A stretch of 64,000 nucleotides of DNA from Mucor racemosus (Eukaryota > Mucoromycota > Mucoromycetes > Mucorales > Mucoraceae): contig JAPEHQ010000009.1 in NCBI GenBank assembly GCA_027405735.1, positions 1,054,001 to 1,118,000 on the forward strand. The letters run 5' to 3'. Shown here piece after piece: positions 47,145 to 58,620 of this stretch; positions within the stretch are counted from its first letter, which is position 1, and each line of letters begins with the position of its first letter. Position numbers and translations under genes: made by a program. A model generated the notes under the pieces. That model was not told the DNA's origin. It saw only the letters and a program-made list of their open reading frames with translations, and searched no databases.

Positions 47145-47796
47145 TGAAATGCACAAGATGTAGAATAAATATACTAGTGAGAAAAAACGTATAATTTAAT
47201 AAAAGAACTTGTTAAATTAAATCACACACAAAACTGAAGATAATATTTATTGAATATCAATAATTTGTCTTATTTATATACAGATCCTATATTACATTTA
47301 TCCGTTAGATCAGCATTGGATCGATCATATTTGTCTGTCATTCCATTTAAAATTAATCTATTTATATTAGTAACGCAGCACATTTAAGTTGAGCTTATTT
47401 TATATAGCTAAATCCAACAAGTAGATATGTCTCACTGGGAGTTACTGGGAAATAAATCTTATTTTTATAAAAGGAAAAGCAATAAAGAGACTAGTAGTGA
47501 TTCAATCACCGAGAACGTAGGGTCTTTATTGTAAAATGAAAAGGGAACCAAGAACTATTAGGTTTCGGTTCCTGAAGATATTTATAATACAATTTCTATT
47601 AAATGTCAGTTATAATAAAAATTGAAACTAAATAAAAGGGCGGAAACCGACACTCACATATCTCTCTTCCCGGATCTTGGATTAGAAGAATAAGAACAGT
47701 GGAAAATGTTATCACAGATCAGTTAGCTGACTTCTTGACAACAAGGATTAAAAATCAAAAGATTCATTATCTTGCAATTAACCGGTGGATGCAACA
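47145..47796 (-). mobile_element. Solo LTR, family 2, longer copy (inverted)
   Basis: Read on the minus strand it starts TGTTGCATCCACCGGTTAAT and ends GTGCATTTCA, i.e. TG...CA. It is homologous to 52,942-53,373 but ~220 bp longer: extra sequence lies between two copies of 'gtgag' at about 47,425-47,655. A TATA-like 'tatataaaa' and an AATAAA-type word lie in the expected order on the minus strand. The 5 bp on each side do not match, so a target duplication is not visible here. LTR identity rests on the other copy. Confidence 0.65.
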
Positions 47797-48226
47797 GTAC
47801 TACTAGATTCGAAAAAAGTCTACAAAATCAAAACTTTTAAAGTATTCATAAAAGTAAAATATACGTTATCTTTATTTAATTTCAAAATATATATATCAAT
47901 ATTGCTATTTTTTATTCGAAAAAGATTTTCTTATAAACTGTATTCATATTTCTAGACGAAAAAGGAAGCAGGTATTTTGAAATTTCAGAAAAAACATTAT
48001 TTTTTAAATTTTACCCAGAGGCAAGCAAATATTTCACTATTTTTTCACGACTTACAACATTTACTCTCTACGGTTAAGAAAAACACGAACGTACCACCTA
48101 CAGGGGAAACGAGGTAATACGCATTATAATTGCAGCGCAGGTTATTATAGCAATTTGTAAAATGATGAACCTTTTGAGTTATATCCCTGTCCTTTGGGGC
48201 CTCCCCACGTGTATTTTGGCGTATAG
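47797..48226. other. AT-rich gap between LTR candidates
   Basis: About 430 bp. The stretch from about 48,100 becomes more GC-rich ('ggggaaacgaggtaatacg', 'ttggggcctccccacg') as it approaches the next LTR candidate. No gene recognised. Confidence 0.4.
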
Positions 48227-48420
48227 TGTTGTATCAGATCAAGTTGTACAGTCAAAGCAAGACACTGTGTCCCTGAAGTCTAGTTCACGAAGAGAACTAG
48301 ACTCTCAAATAATTTAGTATAAATAACCATCTTATTTTCATAATTCCTTTTATTTCTTGGTCAGTTCTTCTCACCATTTCCCTTATTATTATATATTCTG
48401 AAATAAACCTAAACATAACA
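48227..48420 (+). mobile_element. Possible short solo LTR, family 3
   Basis: A 194-bp span starting TGTTGTATCA and ending CATAACA. It contains 'agtataaataacc' (TATA-like), a hairpin 'ctagttc..gaactag' and 'ctgaaataaacc' (polyA-like), an LTR-like arrangement. Single copy in the window and no target duplication, so tentative. Confidence 0.3.
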
Positions 48421-48429
48421 AATAAGTCC

Positions 48430-48950
48430 TTGTTTGTGTCTCTTGCCCCTTATATAATATAACCCTGATACAGGCATACATCAAGCATTATCAAATTTTT
48501 CAAAACATCAAGCAAGTCCAGTAGGTCAAGTACGAGCATATAGACAATCGAGCAAATCAGAGTGCAAGCGCAAGCATTGTGATATATATTTTCAGCCTGA
48601 TATTGATTCAAAATGTCATGGAGTTTTTCATTTCTCAAGCTCCAATTGCGTAAATTGAATAACGTTTCCCTGCGTTACGTGCTTCCTTATTTGAATTGAA
48701 AACAGACAAGCAAGTAGGTTTATATGCAAGCAAGCCTATTTCAATTTGAAGCATCTCGAGCAGGCATGTACAAGCAAGCTTTCAATGTTTCCATTGAGCG
48801 CCAAGCAGGAAATTGCTAAAAAAAATTCATCAAGCAAGCCAAAGTAAGTAATATCCTGAAAAAAAGCATAATTTAAGCGAGCCCAAGCCTAAGGCTCGAT
48901 CGCTTGCTTATGCTTGCACTACTCGATTGCGATCACTATGTGCAAGCTTA
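48430..48950. repeat. Region enriched in the CAAGCAAG motif
   Basis: About 520 bp in which 'caagca', 'gcaagc' and 'caagtc' words recur every 15-40 bp, mostly on the plus strand, and as complement near the end ('gcttgcttatgcttgc'). Spacing is irregular, so it is not a clean tandem repeat. A cluster with palindromic 'cgatcgcttgc' lies near 48,896. No coding potential is convincing. Function unknown. Confidence 0.5.
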
Positions 48951-49985
48951 TTCAAACCTCTAGATATTTGACATTTTAGGTTCTGTTTTTAAGCGGAGAA
49001 AAGTAAGCGTTTCACTTTTGAATCCTCTATACTCGTTGAAAAATAAAATTGAATATAAATAACGTTTTTGTCAATATTCGGTAGCATCTCAAGTATAGCC
49101 TTACATTTTTTATTTCTTGATTATCTATTGAAATGGGGACACGCTCCGATTTTGAATATCACCATATAAAATTATATAATCAGATATGCACATGTAACTG
49201 AGCTTGAATCCAAAATGTGTTCAAATGGAAAAAAAATCCAAAAAAATCCAAAAAAACCTTGTATGTTTAATTGCTCACAAAAATGCATAGTAAGTTGAAC
49301 TAGCGTATTAAATATCTTGGGTTTAGTTTTTAATTCTGAATCGATCTGTGTAAATTTTGAAAATGGCTTTCTCATAAAATCTCTAGTAAATTCGGTATCA
49401 AATTTTAGCGGTTTTTGATCAGAAAGTACTCTTCATTCAAATACAACCCTAAAATATTTTGTTTTCACATTATGCGCAACAAAATTATCTACAAAATGAG
49501 TATTTATACGTAGCTGTAGCCCTATTTTTCGTGGGGATATACATTTTTTTGAATTTTTTTTTGTAAAACCGAAAATTTATCCTTGTATATCCTCGTCCAA
49601 AATGAATCCTTTTTTGTATCACCAAAAATTAATCATTCAATCTCACTTTTCTAGACCAAAAATCAATATTTTTTCACGAGATAAAATTCGTTGGATAGAC
49701 GCTAATGAGTACTATCCTATGGTTTTAGCTTTGCATATATGCCATCCCTTCATAAATCTCTATAACAGAAAAAGTGCTCTCACAAAATTTATAAAAACAT
49801 AAAAAAGCCTTTACAGCCATCCAAATCCTAGATATCCTGGTAGAGAATAAAAAATAAAGTAGACTCTACTTAATAATCATCATTACAATACCTTAGTATT
49901 TTCTCGACTTATTCTCATTTGAAATGCGGTTTCTCAATTTTAAGCTGGCCATTTCTGCATCATTATTCAAATTTATGTTAGCTTG
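48950..49985 (+). repeat. Unclassified repeat family C, copy 2
   Basis: Homologous to 40,435-41,462 across its length, with small differences. Not preceded by a B copy here. It provides a second empty hAT site at about 49,293-49,300 ('gttgaact'). Confidence 0.7.
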
Positions 49986-50104
49986 CATTGTAGTTTATCA
50001 AGGTATTATTACTTGATTAATAAATATTTCCAAAAACGGGCTACAAAATAAAAAATGCAAAAGCCTCGCAAATTTGGTTGGAGCTTACCCATTTTGATTA
50101 TATT

Positions 50105-50632
50105 TGTTATACGCCACCAAGTACATTACGTTATTACCTTCTACAGTATCAAGACAACATGTTACAATCTATTGACTACGGCATGTATTGAACCACAAAG
50201 TCTTGATACCGGATATAAGAGTCTCCTAGCGTACTAAGGTTATCCATCAATTACCAATAACGCTTGGACCTCAATTATGATATAATGTTATTTCATCCCA
50301 GCGGCTAATAAATCAAGTAGCTATCAAATCAACATCCAAGCACAGCATTAAAACAAGACAACTTACAAGCTCTACAAGGGCGGTCAAATTATGAATGATC
50401 CGTTTCAAGCCATAGATTACTAACAAACAGCTCTAATAGTTCAATAGTAGTGCCGTAAATTACATCTCAGGATCTCAATGTCAAATCAATATACAGTAAA
50501 AGAACGTATTTTTATTTCTAAATAAACGATATCTTGTTTTTATTATACAGTTGAAGAAATGATTTATTACTCATTCTCTTTTAATTGCATTTTTTTAAGT
50601 ATTATTTATCAAACCGGAAAATGTACGACAAA
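50105..50632 (+). mobile_element. LTR-like repeat, family 1, copy 2
   Basis: Starts TGTTATACGCCACCAAGT and ends near 'aatgtacgaca'. Collinear with 2,607-3,365 minus its ~200-bp extra part. Carries 'taaataaacgatatcttg' near the end. No clear target duplication, so the solo-LTR call is tentative. Confidence 0.5.
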
Positions 50633-51599
50633 ATTCAGATGATTTGCGTCCACAAGTCTGTGTACATTCCTTAGTTAAGATTATGACATAGTTTGATATG
50701 ATAAGTTCTACCACTACGGCCAAACTACACTTTTCATGAGCATAATGATCTGCATAGATGGGCAGATTAAAACATTTTATGCAGATCAGGCAGCCCAGAT
50801 GAGCAGATTAATGAGACCAAGGTTTTTCAGTCAATTTACTAAAGTATATCAATCATAATATAATTAATAACGAAGATGATTTGAACGGTTTAAAGCAGAT
50901 ATGGGTTACTCTGATTCAGCAAAATTGCCTTATTGATGAGATATATCAATTTGAAATTTGGGGTTTGAAAGAGTTCTGCTTATGTTCTTCTTTTGGAGGC
51001 CAATTAGGAACAACGACAACAATCTGTTTGGCAACATTAAAAGTTTTTATGCCTTTGTAAATTTCTGTTTGTAGCACACAAAATAGGCTGATTTAGGACT
51101 TTTTTTTTTCATCCCACTCTTTCCTCAGTTCTTTTATTTACAGTATGATTAAAACTACAACAAAAAATACCAGTATTTTTTATAAACTGAAATCAAGTAG
51201 CAGATGCTAGTGTACATATTTTTCCTGTTGTTTATTTGGAAATGAATTATTAACTATTAATGTTGTTGGGGCGCGTTATAATATTTTTCTCGAATAAAAA
51301 CAAGCATCCAAGACTTAGTCATTTTGTTCCATCATCTACATTATAATTAATGCTTTTTTGGTCTAAAGTCGATATCTACTTGCTGAAAAATTGGTAATTA
51401 TAAAAGTATGTATAATATTGACTTGATTTGAATGAATGAAAAAACTCTTGTTAAGCTATTTAGTTTCCAATAAATATTTGTTTCAATTTAGTGGCCAACA
51501 GCTAGGAAGAGGAAAACAAGATATTGTCTTGTATAACACTATCAACTATCAAAGGTACACCATAATTATTACTTATTAGCTTGCTAATTGATTCTACTA
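50633..51599. other. AT-rich gap before the second dynein-bearing repeat
   Basis: About 970 bp. A short region near 50,740-50,815 repeats 'gcagat' / 'gcagatta' several times. Otherwise no gene, RNA or repeat end is supported. Confidence 0.4.
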
Positions 51600-51623
51600 A
51601 TAGATAAATCAATTTTTATAAGT

Positions 51624-51738
51624 CAAAAGTACGTTTGTTCTGGTAAAGCATTAAATAAATTGGTTTGGGACAACGAGGATAAAAAGATAGCAATGGGTTC
51701 CAGCGATGGCCATGTTTATGTTTATAATATTGGAGAGG
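51624..51738 (+). pseudogene. Dynein intermediate chain fragment, copy 2
   Basis: The open frame contains KYVCSGKALNKLVWDNEDKK then IAMGSSDGHVYVYNIGE and a GTAAGA splice-like site. It matches the same C-terminal WD40 strands of cytoplasmic dynein intermediate chain as the copy near 6.7 kb and is closer to the family consensus (KALNKLVWD, GSSDG). No stop lies within the exon, but the rest of the gene is missing on both sides. Confidence 0.7.
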
Positions 51739-52460
51739 TAAGAATAAAACTTAATTTAAATTACCTCTGGAGATATAATTATAAAGTAAGACTTTATTAT
51801 CATTGAATAAACTACCACACAATATTAACGTGTATGAATATTTACAGTAATAAGCTTGAATCAAGTGGATACAGCATTGTAAATTCTTGAAAAAGTTCTC
51901 AAGTATTATAAAATCTCTTATTTTTAAGACTCATAAGGCTTATAAGCGGAATATTAATTTCAAAAATTATCCTTGTCCAGATCATCAATTTTGACATTTT
52001 TCAATTTTTTTTTCTGATTTTGCAAATCTAAAGTTAATTATACTACCAATCATAAAAACAAAAAAAAATATACATACACTTTATTTAATGCTCTATTTAA
52101 TGAATAAAAAATAAAAAATATTTTTATTTCAAAATATTACATGAAAATCCTTTAAGCAAAAACCCGTTTTTGGGACAAAAGTATAAATTTTTATTAACTA
52201 ATGTTTAATGTTAGGCTTTTATATAACGTGTATTACTTATAGCTACAATTTTCTCTCACATTATACTATGTTTAAACGTTAATTTTGGTATCAAAATTTG
52301 ATTTTTCTGTTTTTCGATCAAAATCATGAGTGTTGGTAAGGATAAAATGATCCCCGAAAATGTCTGCTACAAAGTCTGAATTTTCAGACCGTACGTGGTT
52401 AAATATAAGAAAAATAAATAAAAAAAAAAAAAAAAAACACATTTTTATTTAAAACTGATA

Positions 52461-53394
52461 CAGTCGTGATTCGATTTAGTGGAATCGTTGGGAGGGAGAA
52501 AAGTGTCCACTAAATCGAATTTTCCACTAAATCGAATAAATCATTTTCCTTAATATTGGATCAAAAAATGAGAATATAAAGGCGTTACTAGTTTATAGTA
52601 TTAAATAATATTTTTAATAAAAACTTTTCATATTCGAGCAACTGAATTGAACAGTGGATAACAAGAAATTTAATAAAAGACTGAGGTAAATTAGGCACGT
52701 GATTTAGTTACTCTCCATATTTCTTCTAATTTCATGGCTACCAGATCAAGCTATTGCCGGCTAAATACAGTTTTATCCAATAGTATTTATATTTTACTAA
52801 TATAGTGGACTGGTAGAAACGAAATTGTCCACTATCCACTGAATCGATTCAGTGGATTTAGGCAGTAAAATTATTAAAAAAAAAAAGGGGAGATTTCAAA
52901 CTGTCCATTGAATCGAAAATCCGTTATTTATGAGTCCACTATGTTGCATCCACCGGTTAATCGTAAGATAATGAACCTTTTGATTTGTAATCCTTATTTT
53001 CAAGAAGTCAGCTAACTGATCTATGACAACATTCTCGATTGTTCTTATTTTTCTAAAGCAAGATCCGGGAAGCGGGATATGTGAGACATACCCACTTGTT
53101 GGATTTAGCTATATAAAATAAGCTGAACTTAAATGTGCTGTGTTGCTAATGTAAATAAAATGACCTGACAATAGAATGTCAGAAAGATATAATCGATCCA
53201 AAGTTATTCTTACGGATAATTGTAATATAGAATTTGTATATAAATAGGACAAATTATTGATATTAAATAAAGATTCTCTTCAGTTTTTGTGTGTGATTTA
53301 ATTTAACAAGTTCCTTTATTAAATTATACATTTTTTCTTGCCATAATATTTATTCTAAATCTTTGGCATTTCACACTAAATCGAATCACGACTG
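52461..53394. mobile_element. TA-flanked non-autonomous element nested in repeat D (with a solo LTR inside)
   Basis: The ends CAGTCGTGATTCGATTTAG are perfect inverted repeats, flanked by TA at 52,459-52,460 and 53,395-53,396. The other D copy has the empty site with one TA at about 7,484-7,493 ('agatatataccatag'). Without the solo LTR and one TSD the element is 497 bp. Its subterminal part repeats CCACTAAATCGAAT. It belongs to the Tc1/mariner-pogo type by TIR and TSD, and no transposase is present. Confidence 0.85.
52942..53373 (+). mobile_element. Solo LTR, family 2, with 5-bp target duplication
   Basis: 432 bp, starting TGTTGCATCC and ending GGCATTTCA, flanked by CACTA at 52,937-52,941 and 53,374-53,378. 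TG...CA ends with a 5-bp duplication are classic for LTR retrotransposon insertion followed by LTR-LTR recombination. 'tatataaatag' and 'attaaataaag' inside are in TATA-then-polyA order. The related copy is at 47,145-47,796 (inverted). Confidence 0.8.
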
Positions 53395-54791
53395 TATATA
53401 CCATAGTATAAGGTCTAACAGACTTAGTTGTTCGATCTTGCTATAATGCTCAATTACGGCGTCGCTCTGTGGGCTCGCTTTTGCAATTTTTTAACAAATC
53501 TATGATATGACAGACGGTTTTTCTGGTAGAAAAATGTATGTTTCTGTGATATCAGTTACTGCCTATTTTGCTTAATGTATGGTTCATGCGCTGTAATACT
53601 ACTTTTAGATTAGTCAAAATGAGCAATTTAGCAGGGTTTAATTGCGCTAAATAATGTAAAGCCTTGAAAATCCTTTTCTACTTGTGTTGTTTCTATCTTT
53701 TTGTTTCCATATTTCAAGGATATTATTCACCATTTGATAAGGCATATCAGACCATCAAGCTATTATTCTTTTTGTTTATCTAAATATGCATGCAGTCTAT
53801 ATTAGATACTGATATTTTCATTTACCCCCATTCTAAGATCAAATATCATTATTTACTACTGTAATGTTGGGCGTATTTCTTGATTACCAGATCAAATCGA
53901 AGGCAATCATGATATTTATATCTACACAATCAAAAGCTAAAACTAGCAACAAACTCACAAAATGTTCCAAAAGAGCGATAAAATTTCAAATAATATAGAA
54001 GCAAAAAAAAAGAATAATCTATTGTCTTGTATAATAACCATAGTTTTGATCGTAGCTATATTTGAAAACAAATCTTTTTACAGCTGACAATCGTAAACTA
54101 ACAGTAATTTTAAAGAAGGTTAATTTGTTCAAATTGTATGCGCGATAAAGTAACATCTATAATCTTAGATTTGGCTTGCATATAAATTTAAGCAGTAAAT
54201 GTTATTTAAGTTTATGCTTGATCAAAAACCATTGTTGCTGTAAAAAATATAGCTATAAACATATTTGCAAATGGTGGTAATCGTAAGTATATTGGCCCTT
54301 GCATGTATTGCTCTATATCAACAACGTATTGAATTGTATTATTGTCTTTAATCTATATTAATAAAGCAAGTGTAATTTAAACCCCCATTATTCTAGTAAA
54401 ATATGCAATGGAATCTTAAGAATGGCACGATACTCATGTACAAACCAATTTGTTCCCATACGATTAGCTCATTATGCTCATGGTCAGATTTTATTGTTAT
54501 GCACAAATAGGTATAATAATATACTTATGGGCAATTCTACTATTATGCACACATGGGATTAATGTTATGCACACGGACAGAATCTATAATTCTGCACATA
54601 CAGGCTTAGCGTTGTGCTCATGTGAATATTGTTATCTTTTTAACCATATTCAGTGGGCACAACAGCTCAGGCTGTAGTGTGCAGCCCACCTGGGAACAAT
54701 GAAATTATCTTGTGCGGCACAGGTCGGCCGTAATGTACATTGCTGTGCATTATGTTATAAAGCTCAGTTTATACTGTACGTATTGAGGAAT

Positions 54792-54951
54792 GTGGCACTA
54801 GTGTGCGTTACCTAGGCTTGATTGGATATATATATATATATAAATAGACTCAATTTAATAGATTAGTCATATAATGAGAATGTGAATATAAAAGATGTTT
54901 CGATCTTATAATAAAGTTCTTTAGCTTTATTGTGCTCTTTCATTTTATAAC
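54792..54951 (+). mobile_element. Possible short solo LTR at the end of repeat D
   Basis: Starts TGTGGCACTAGTG and ends TTATAACA, with 'tatataaatagac' (TATA-like, after a (TA)n run at about 54,828-54,843) and 'ataataaag' (polyA-like). Single copy in the window and no target duplication, so tentative. Confidence 0.3.
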
Positions 54952-55499
54952 AGTTTTCCTCTATTTTTATTAAATAATTTAGTACATGTTTTAGCTTTTA
55001 GATTAATATAACCTCCTGGTGTAACATCAAAGCGCTCTCGGATATATACATATATGTATATATGTATACTATTTGTAAATAGTTTTCTTGCATATAGATA
55101 ACAATTAAGCAAATTTACGTAATTTGGCTTTGTTAAGACTTCGTGGGTTTATAGAAAATACATCAATACATTTATATTTCGTGCAACATCCGTTTTTGTA
55201 ATACTGTCAATGTTTTTACAAGTGTTTAGTTGCATTATTCAGTACTTTGTATCAGAACAAGAAATAGGAAATAGTAAATAGATTGATAAAACAATTAATT
55301 TCAGTCTTGTAATTTTTATTATGCAATATAAAGAATCAAAGAGAAAACAAATTAAGTAAAATATTATGGATTGAAATTATAAACCACAAAATGCTATAAG
55401 ATAAAGGAAAAATAACTTGTAATATAATTGGTTTAATGGAGTAGATAGTTAGCCGTTCAAAATAACGTTTCCGGCAACACCACGAGGAGGTCTATCTAC
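54952..55499. other. AT-rich gap
   Basis: About 550 bp of AT-rich sequence with a palindromic 'atatatacatatatgtatatat' region near 55,040-55,062. No gene recognised. Confidence 0.4.
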
Positions 55500-55790
55500 A
55501 TGTTGCCATTTGACTTTATAGCTTGTTTACCACCATACTATAAAGTGATATTGAAATCAAGCAGATGCTATGAAAACAATACGACTCCGATTGCCATAAA
55601 GGGCTATAGTTTCCAGCGGATTACCGTGAAAGAAGACTACAAGACCCTAAAAGGGGGAGAGGTCGCAAGTCCACAAATGGAGAGCAACCAGGCTAAATTG
55701 ACCCAGGATTACCGATTGTACAAAGACAAACAACTGAGTATAGTAACCGAATTTACCGGGAAAGCATCAAAACAGATGCCATTCCAATAA
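55500..55790 (+). pseudogene. Possible LTR-retrotransposon relic
   Basis: A 96-residue frame, more GC-rich than its flanks, beginning MLPFDFIACLPPYYKVIL and continuing ENNTTPIAIKGYSFQRITVK. The layout vaguely resembles the stretch after the retropepsin active site in Ty3-type pol (Y.VILG..W...N...I....F), but key residues are missing. I cannot rule out another origin. It lies directly upstream of the 21-bp repeat array. Confidence 0.25.
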
Positions 55791-55814
55791 AGGTGGTAAA
55801 AGTTATCGCTTTTT

Positions 55815-58620
55815 TTGATCAAATCATTTTGATTCTTCAACCCGCATAAGGTGTATCAAAAATTAGATAGCAAAAAAATGCTTCAACTTCTGAAAGAAAT
55901 AAAGTAACTAAGATAATAATATCAAAGAAACAAAACCAGGGAGACAAGACCAGATATACCAAATTGAGCTAAAAAAAATAAAGAATATGAGAAACCAGAT
56001 ATTCTGAATTAAGATCAGATATTGATAATACTTTTTGAACTTTCAATAATGCAATTTCTTCATGAATTGAAACCCGAGAAGCATCAATTTAGACCAGAAG
56101 TGCATAAATTGGGAAAAAATGAGGAATTGAGACAGGAAAAGATTGATTTGAGTACAGATAGGTAGAAATTGACACCAGAAGAGCACGATTTGGAATCCGA
56201 CGAACATAAATTTGGACCAGATAAGCATAAATTGGAATAAAATAAACATGAGTTAGAATCAAAGAAGCATGAACCAATACCAAATAAACATAAATACAAA
56301 CCCGAATAACACGAATTTAAACTAGAAGACCACAAATTTAGACCACAAGAATATGTCGTTAGACCGGACGAGCAATGAATTAAAACTAAAAGAGAACGAA
56401 TTAAAACCAGATTAACGTTATCATTGACCAAATGAACATACGTTTAGACATGAAGTACACGTATTTAGACAAGGAAAACACAGCATTAGGCCCGAAAAGC
56501 GTAAATAATGGAGATCAGATTAGTAAAAATGGAGAACAGACTAGCATGATTTGAGATCTGAAGTTTACGAATTTAAACCAGATGAAAAGGAATTGACACC
56601 AGATGAGCATTATTTGAGACCAGTGAAGTAAAGGTTCATCCTAAAGAACGTAAAATTAAACTAGTTAAAAATGAATTAAGTTTAGATAAGTATATAATGT
56701 AAACCGAGACCAGTTAAAAAGGAATTAAAAACATATTACCATGAATTAAGACCAAATGCGAAGAAATTGATATCAGATGAGCATGATTTGAGGACAGTCA
56801 AGGATTTACACCAGAATTACAATAATTGAAACCATATTCGCATAAATCAAAACCAGATAAGACTTGAGACCAAAGGTGAATGAATTGAGATCAATTGAAA
56901 ATAAATGAAAAACACATGAGCATGAATTCAAACCAATTGAACGCAAATCACGAACAAAAACCAATGACAATAGACCAGACAGATGTAAAGAATTTGAAAC
57001 AAGCTAAATACCAATGGAGAGACCACACAAGAATAAATAAAGATAAGGTGTGAATCAACTATGATCGGATGAGCAAGACTTGATGCTAGATGAACATGAT
57101 GTTTGAGACCAGATGTGAAAAAATTGAGGCAAGGTACGAATGACTGATGACCAGAGAAGCATAAACTAACAGCCAAAGAGCACGAATTGGGGCCTCATAT
57201 ATTTATACCAGATGAGCGTGGATTAGAATCAAATAAGTATGTGAATTAATACTAGATAAGCATGAATACAAACCAGAAGACCATGAATATATCAAAAGAG
57301 CAAGAATTGGAACTAGAAGAACAAGAATTAAGACCACAAGAATACGTTGTTAGACCAGAAGAGCATAAATGTAGACCAAATAAGCACGAATTTAGGCCTG
57401 AAGTGCATGAATTTAGAACAGATGACAGTAGATGAACATTATTTGCCGCCACATAAGAGTTAATACTAGAGAAACGTAGTAAATTTAGACTAGTCGAAAA
57501 TAAATTAAGATTAGAGAAGCACATGAATCGATGATAGTTAAAAATAATGTAGGAACAGATTACCATAACTTAAGACCAGATGTAGAGGAATTGAGACCAG
57601 ATAAGCATGATATGAGACGCAATAAGAATAAATTTCGACCAGATGACTAAGAATTAGACCAGATGCTCATTAATTTAAACCAGATGAGCAAGAATTGAGA
57701 CCAGACAAGTTTGGAGCGAGACTAGAAGTGAATTTTGTTAGACCATATGAGCATGAATTGAAACCAGATAAGTAAGAATTTATTCCCAAAGTACATAAAT
57801 TTAGAATTGCTGAAAATAAATTAATAAGACAAGATAAGTACAAATTGAGACCAGAGAACTATACATTTATACCTGAAAAGCATGAATAAAGAAGACCAGA
57901 TATCGTAAGGAATACCAAATGCGGCAGGAAGCAACCAAATATAGAGAAAAGAAGATCACATGTTGCCGAAACCAGAATGTATCTTTCAAAAAAAACGCCA
58001 GATAAGATAGGAAGAGACCATATTCGTTAAGATAAATATGGTTATTCAAAATAGAGACGAGATCTTGTAAAAGAGAATCCAGGTTTCCAGAAAATACTTG
58101 AAACTTTGTAAAAGAGACAGAGACGTTTTTGCATACGAGAGACCTAATTTTTTTTGCAGAAGAAACCCAATGCTATAGAAAACAACCGAATGTTTTATGA
58201 AAGATACCATGTTGTGCTGAGAAAGTCCTAATGCTATAAAGATACCCGATATTATTGTTGTAAAAAGATACCAGATTTTATAAAAAGAACCACATTACCT
58301 TGAAAAGATACCAGCTATTGTTAAAAAAGAACTGCTTTTGCAGAAAATAGAACTCCATTTGCAGAAAAGACATCATATTTTGTAGAGAAAACCCCAATAG
58401 TGCATACAAAACTAGATGTCGTAGACAGACACCAGATATCGCACAGATGCCTCATAGCTACCAACTGTTGCTTCAAATCATTTTGACTCACCGTGGCCAG
58501 GGGTGTGCCAAAAATCAGATATCAATAGCTGATAACTGCCAGATAAATAATCAAAAGAACCAAACGCAGGTAGAATAAACCCAGTATCAGGATGAGCTAA
58601 AAGAAAGTTAAACAAGTAAA
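55815..58620. repeat. Degenerate tandem array of ~21-bp units with flanking direct modules
   Basis: From about 56,050 to 57,900 the sequence is built of a ~21-bp unit close to GAGCATGAATTGAGACCAGAT. In frame this reads L-R-P-D-E-H-E, for example FRPEVHK, LRPDKHD and FGPDKHK. The units drift, and stops and frameshifts are frequent. From about 58,070 to 58,470 the unit changes to a related 'aaaagataccagat.ttgta' type of similar length. Related ~150-bp modules lie at both ends (55,815-55,990 and 58,465-58,620), sharing 'caaatcattttga.tc' and 'caaaaat.agata'. The 7-codon length suggests that the array began as a coding repeat. Confidence 0.75.

Larger units (their letters stand above)
51600..54790 (+). 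repeat. Dispersed repeat D, copy 3 (longest), with dynein fragment and nested insertions
   Basis: Collinear with 6,556-8,610 and, in its last part, with 140-960. A 934-bp TA-flanked element interrupts it at 52,461-53,394. The dynein fragment lies at its left end and the TGCACA-rich part at its right end (about 54,470-54,790). All three copies share 'aaatctttttacagctgacaa'-like sequence near the start of the distal part. Confidence 0.7.

Noticed and set aside
48450..48638. 62-residue minus-strand frame (Leu/Asp-rich)
   Set aside because: Composed of the CAAGCA-type motif cluster read in one frame; no start context or domain.
56043..57566. Minus-strand frames rich in Cys/Ser/Leu within the 21-bp array
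   Set aside because: They are translations of the tandem unit read on the other strand; their repeated Leu/Cys/Ser words follow from the repeat.
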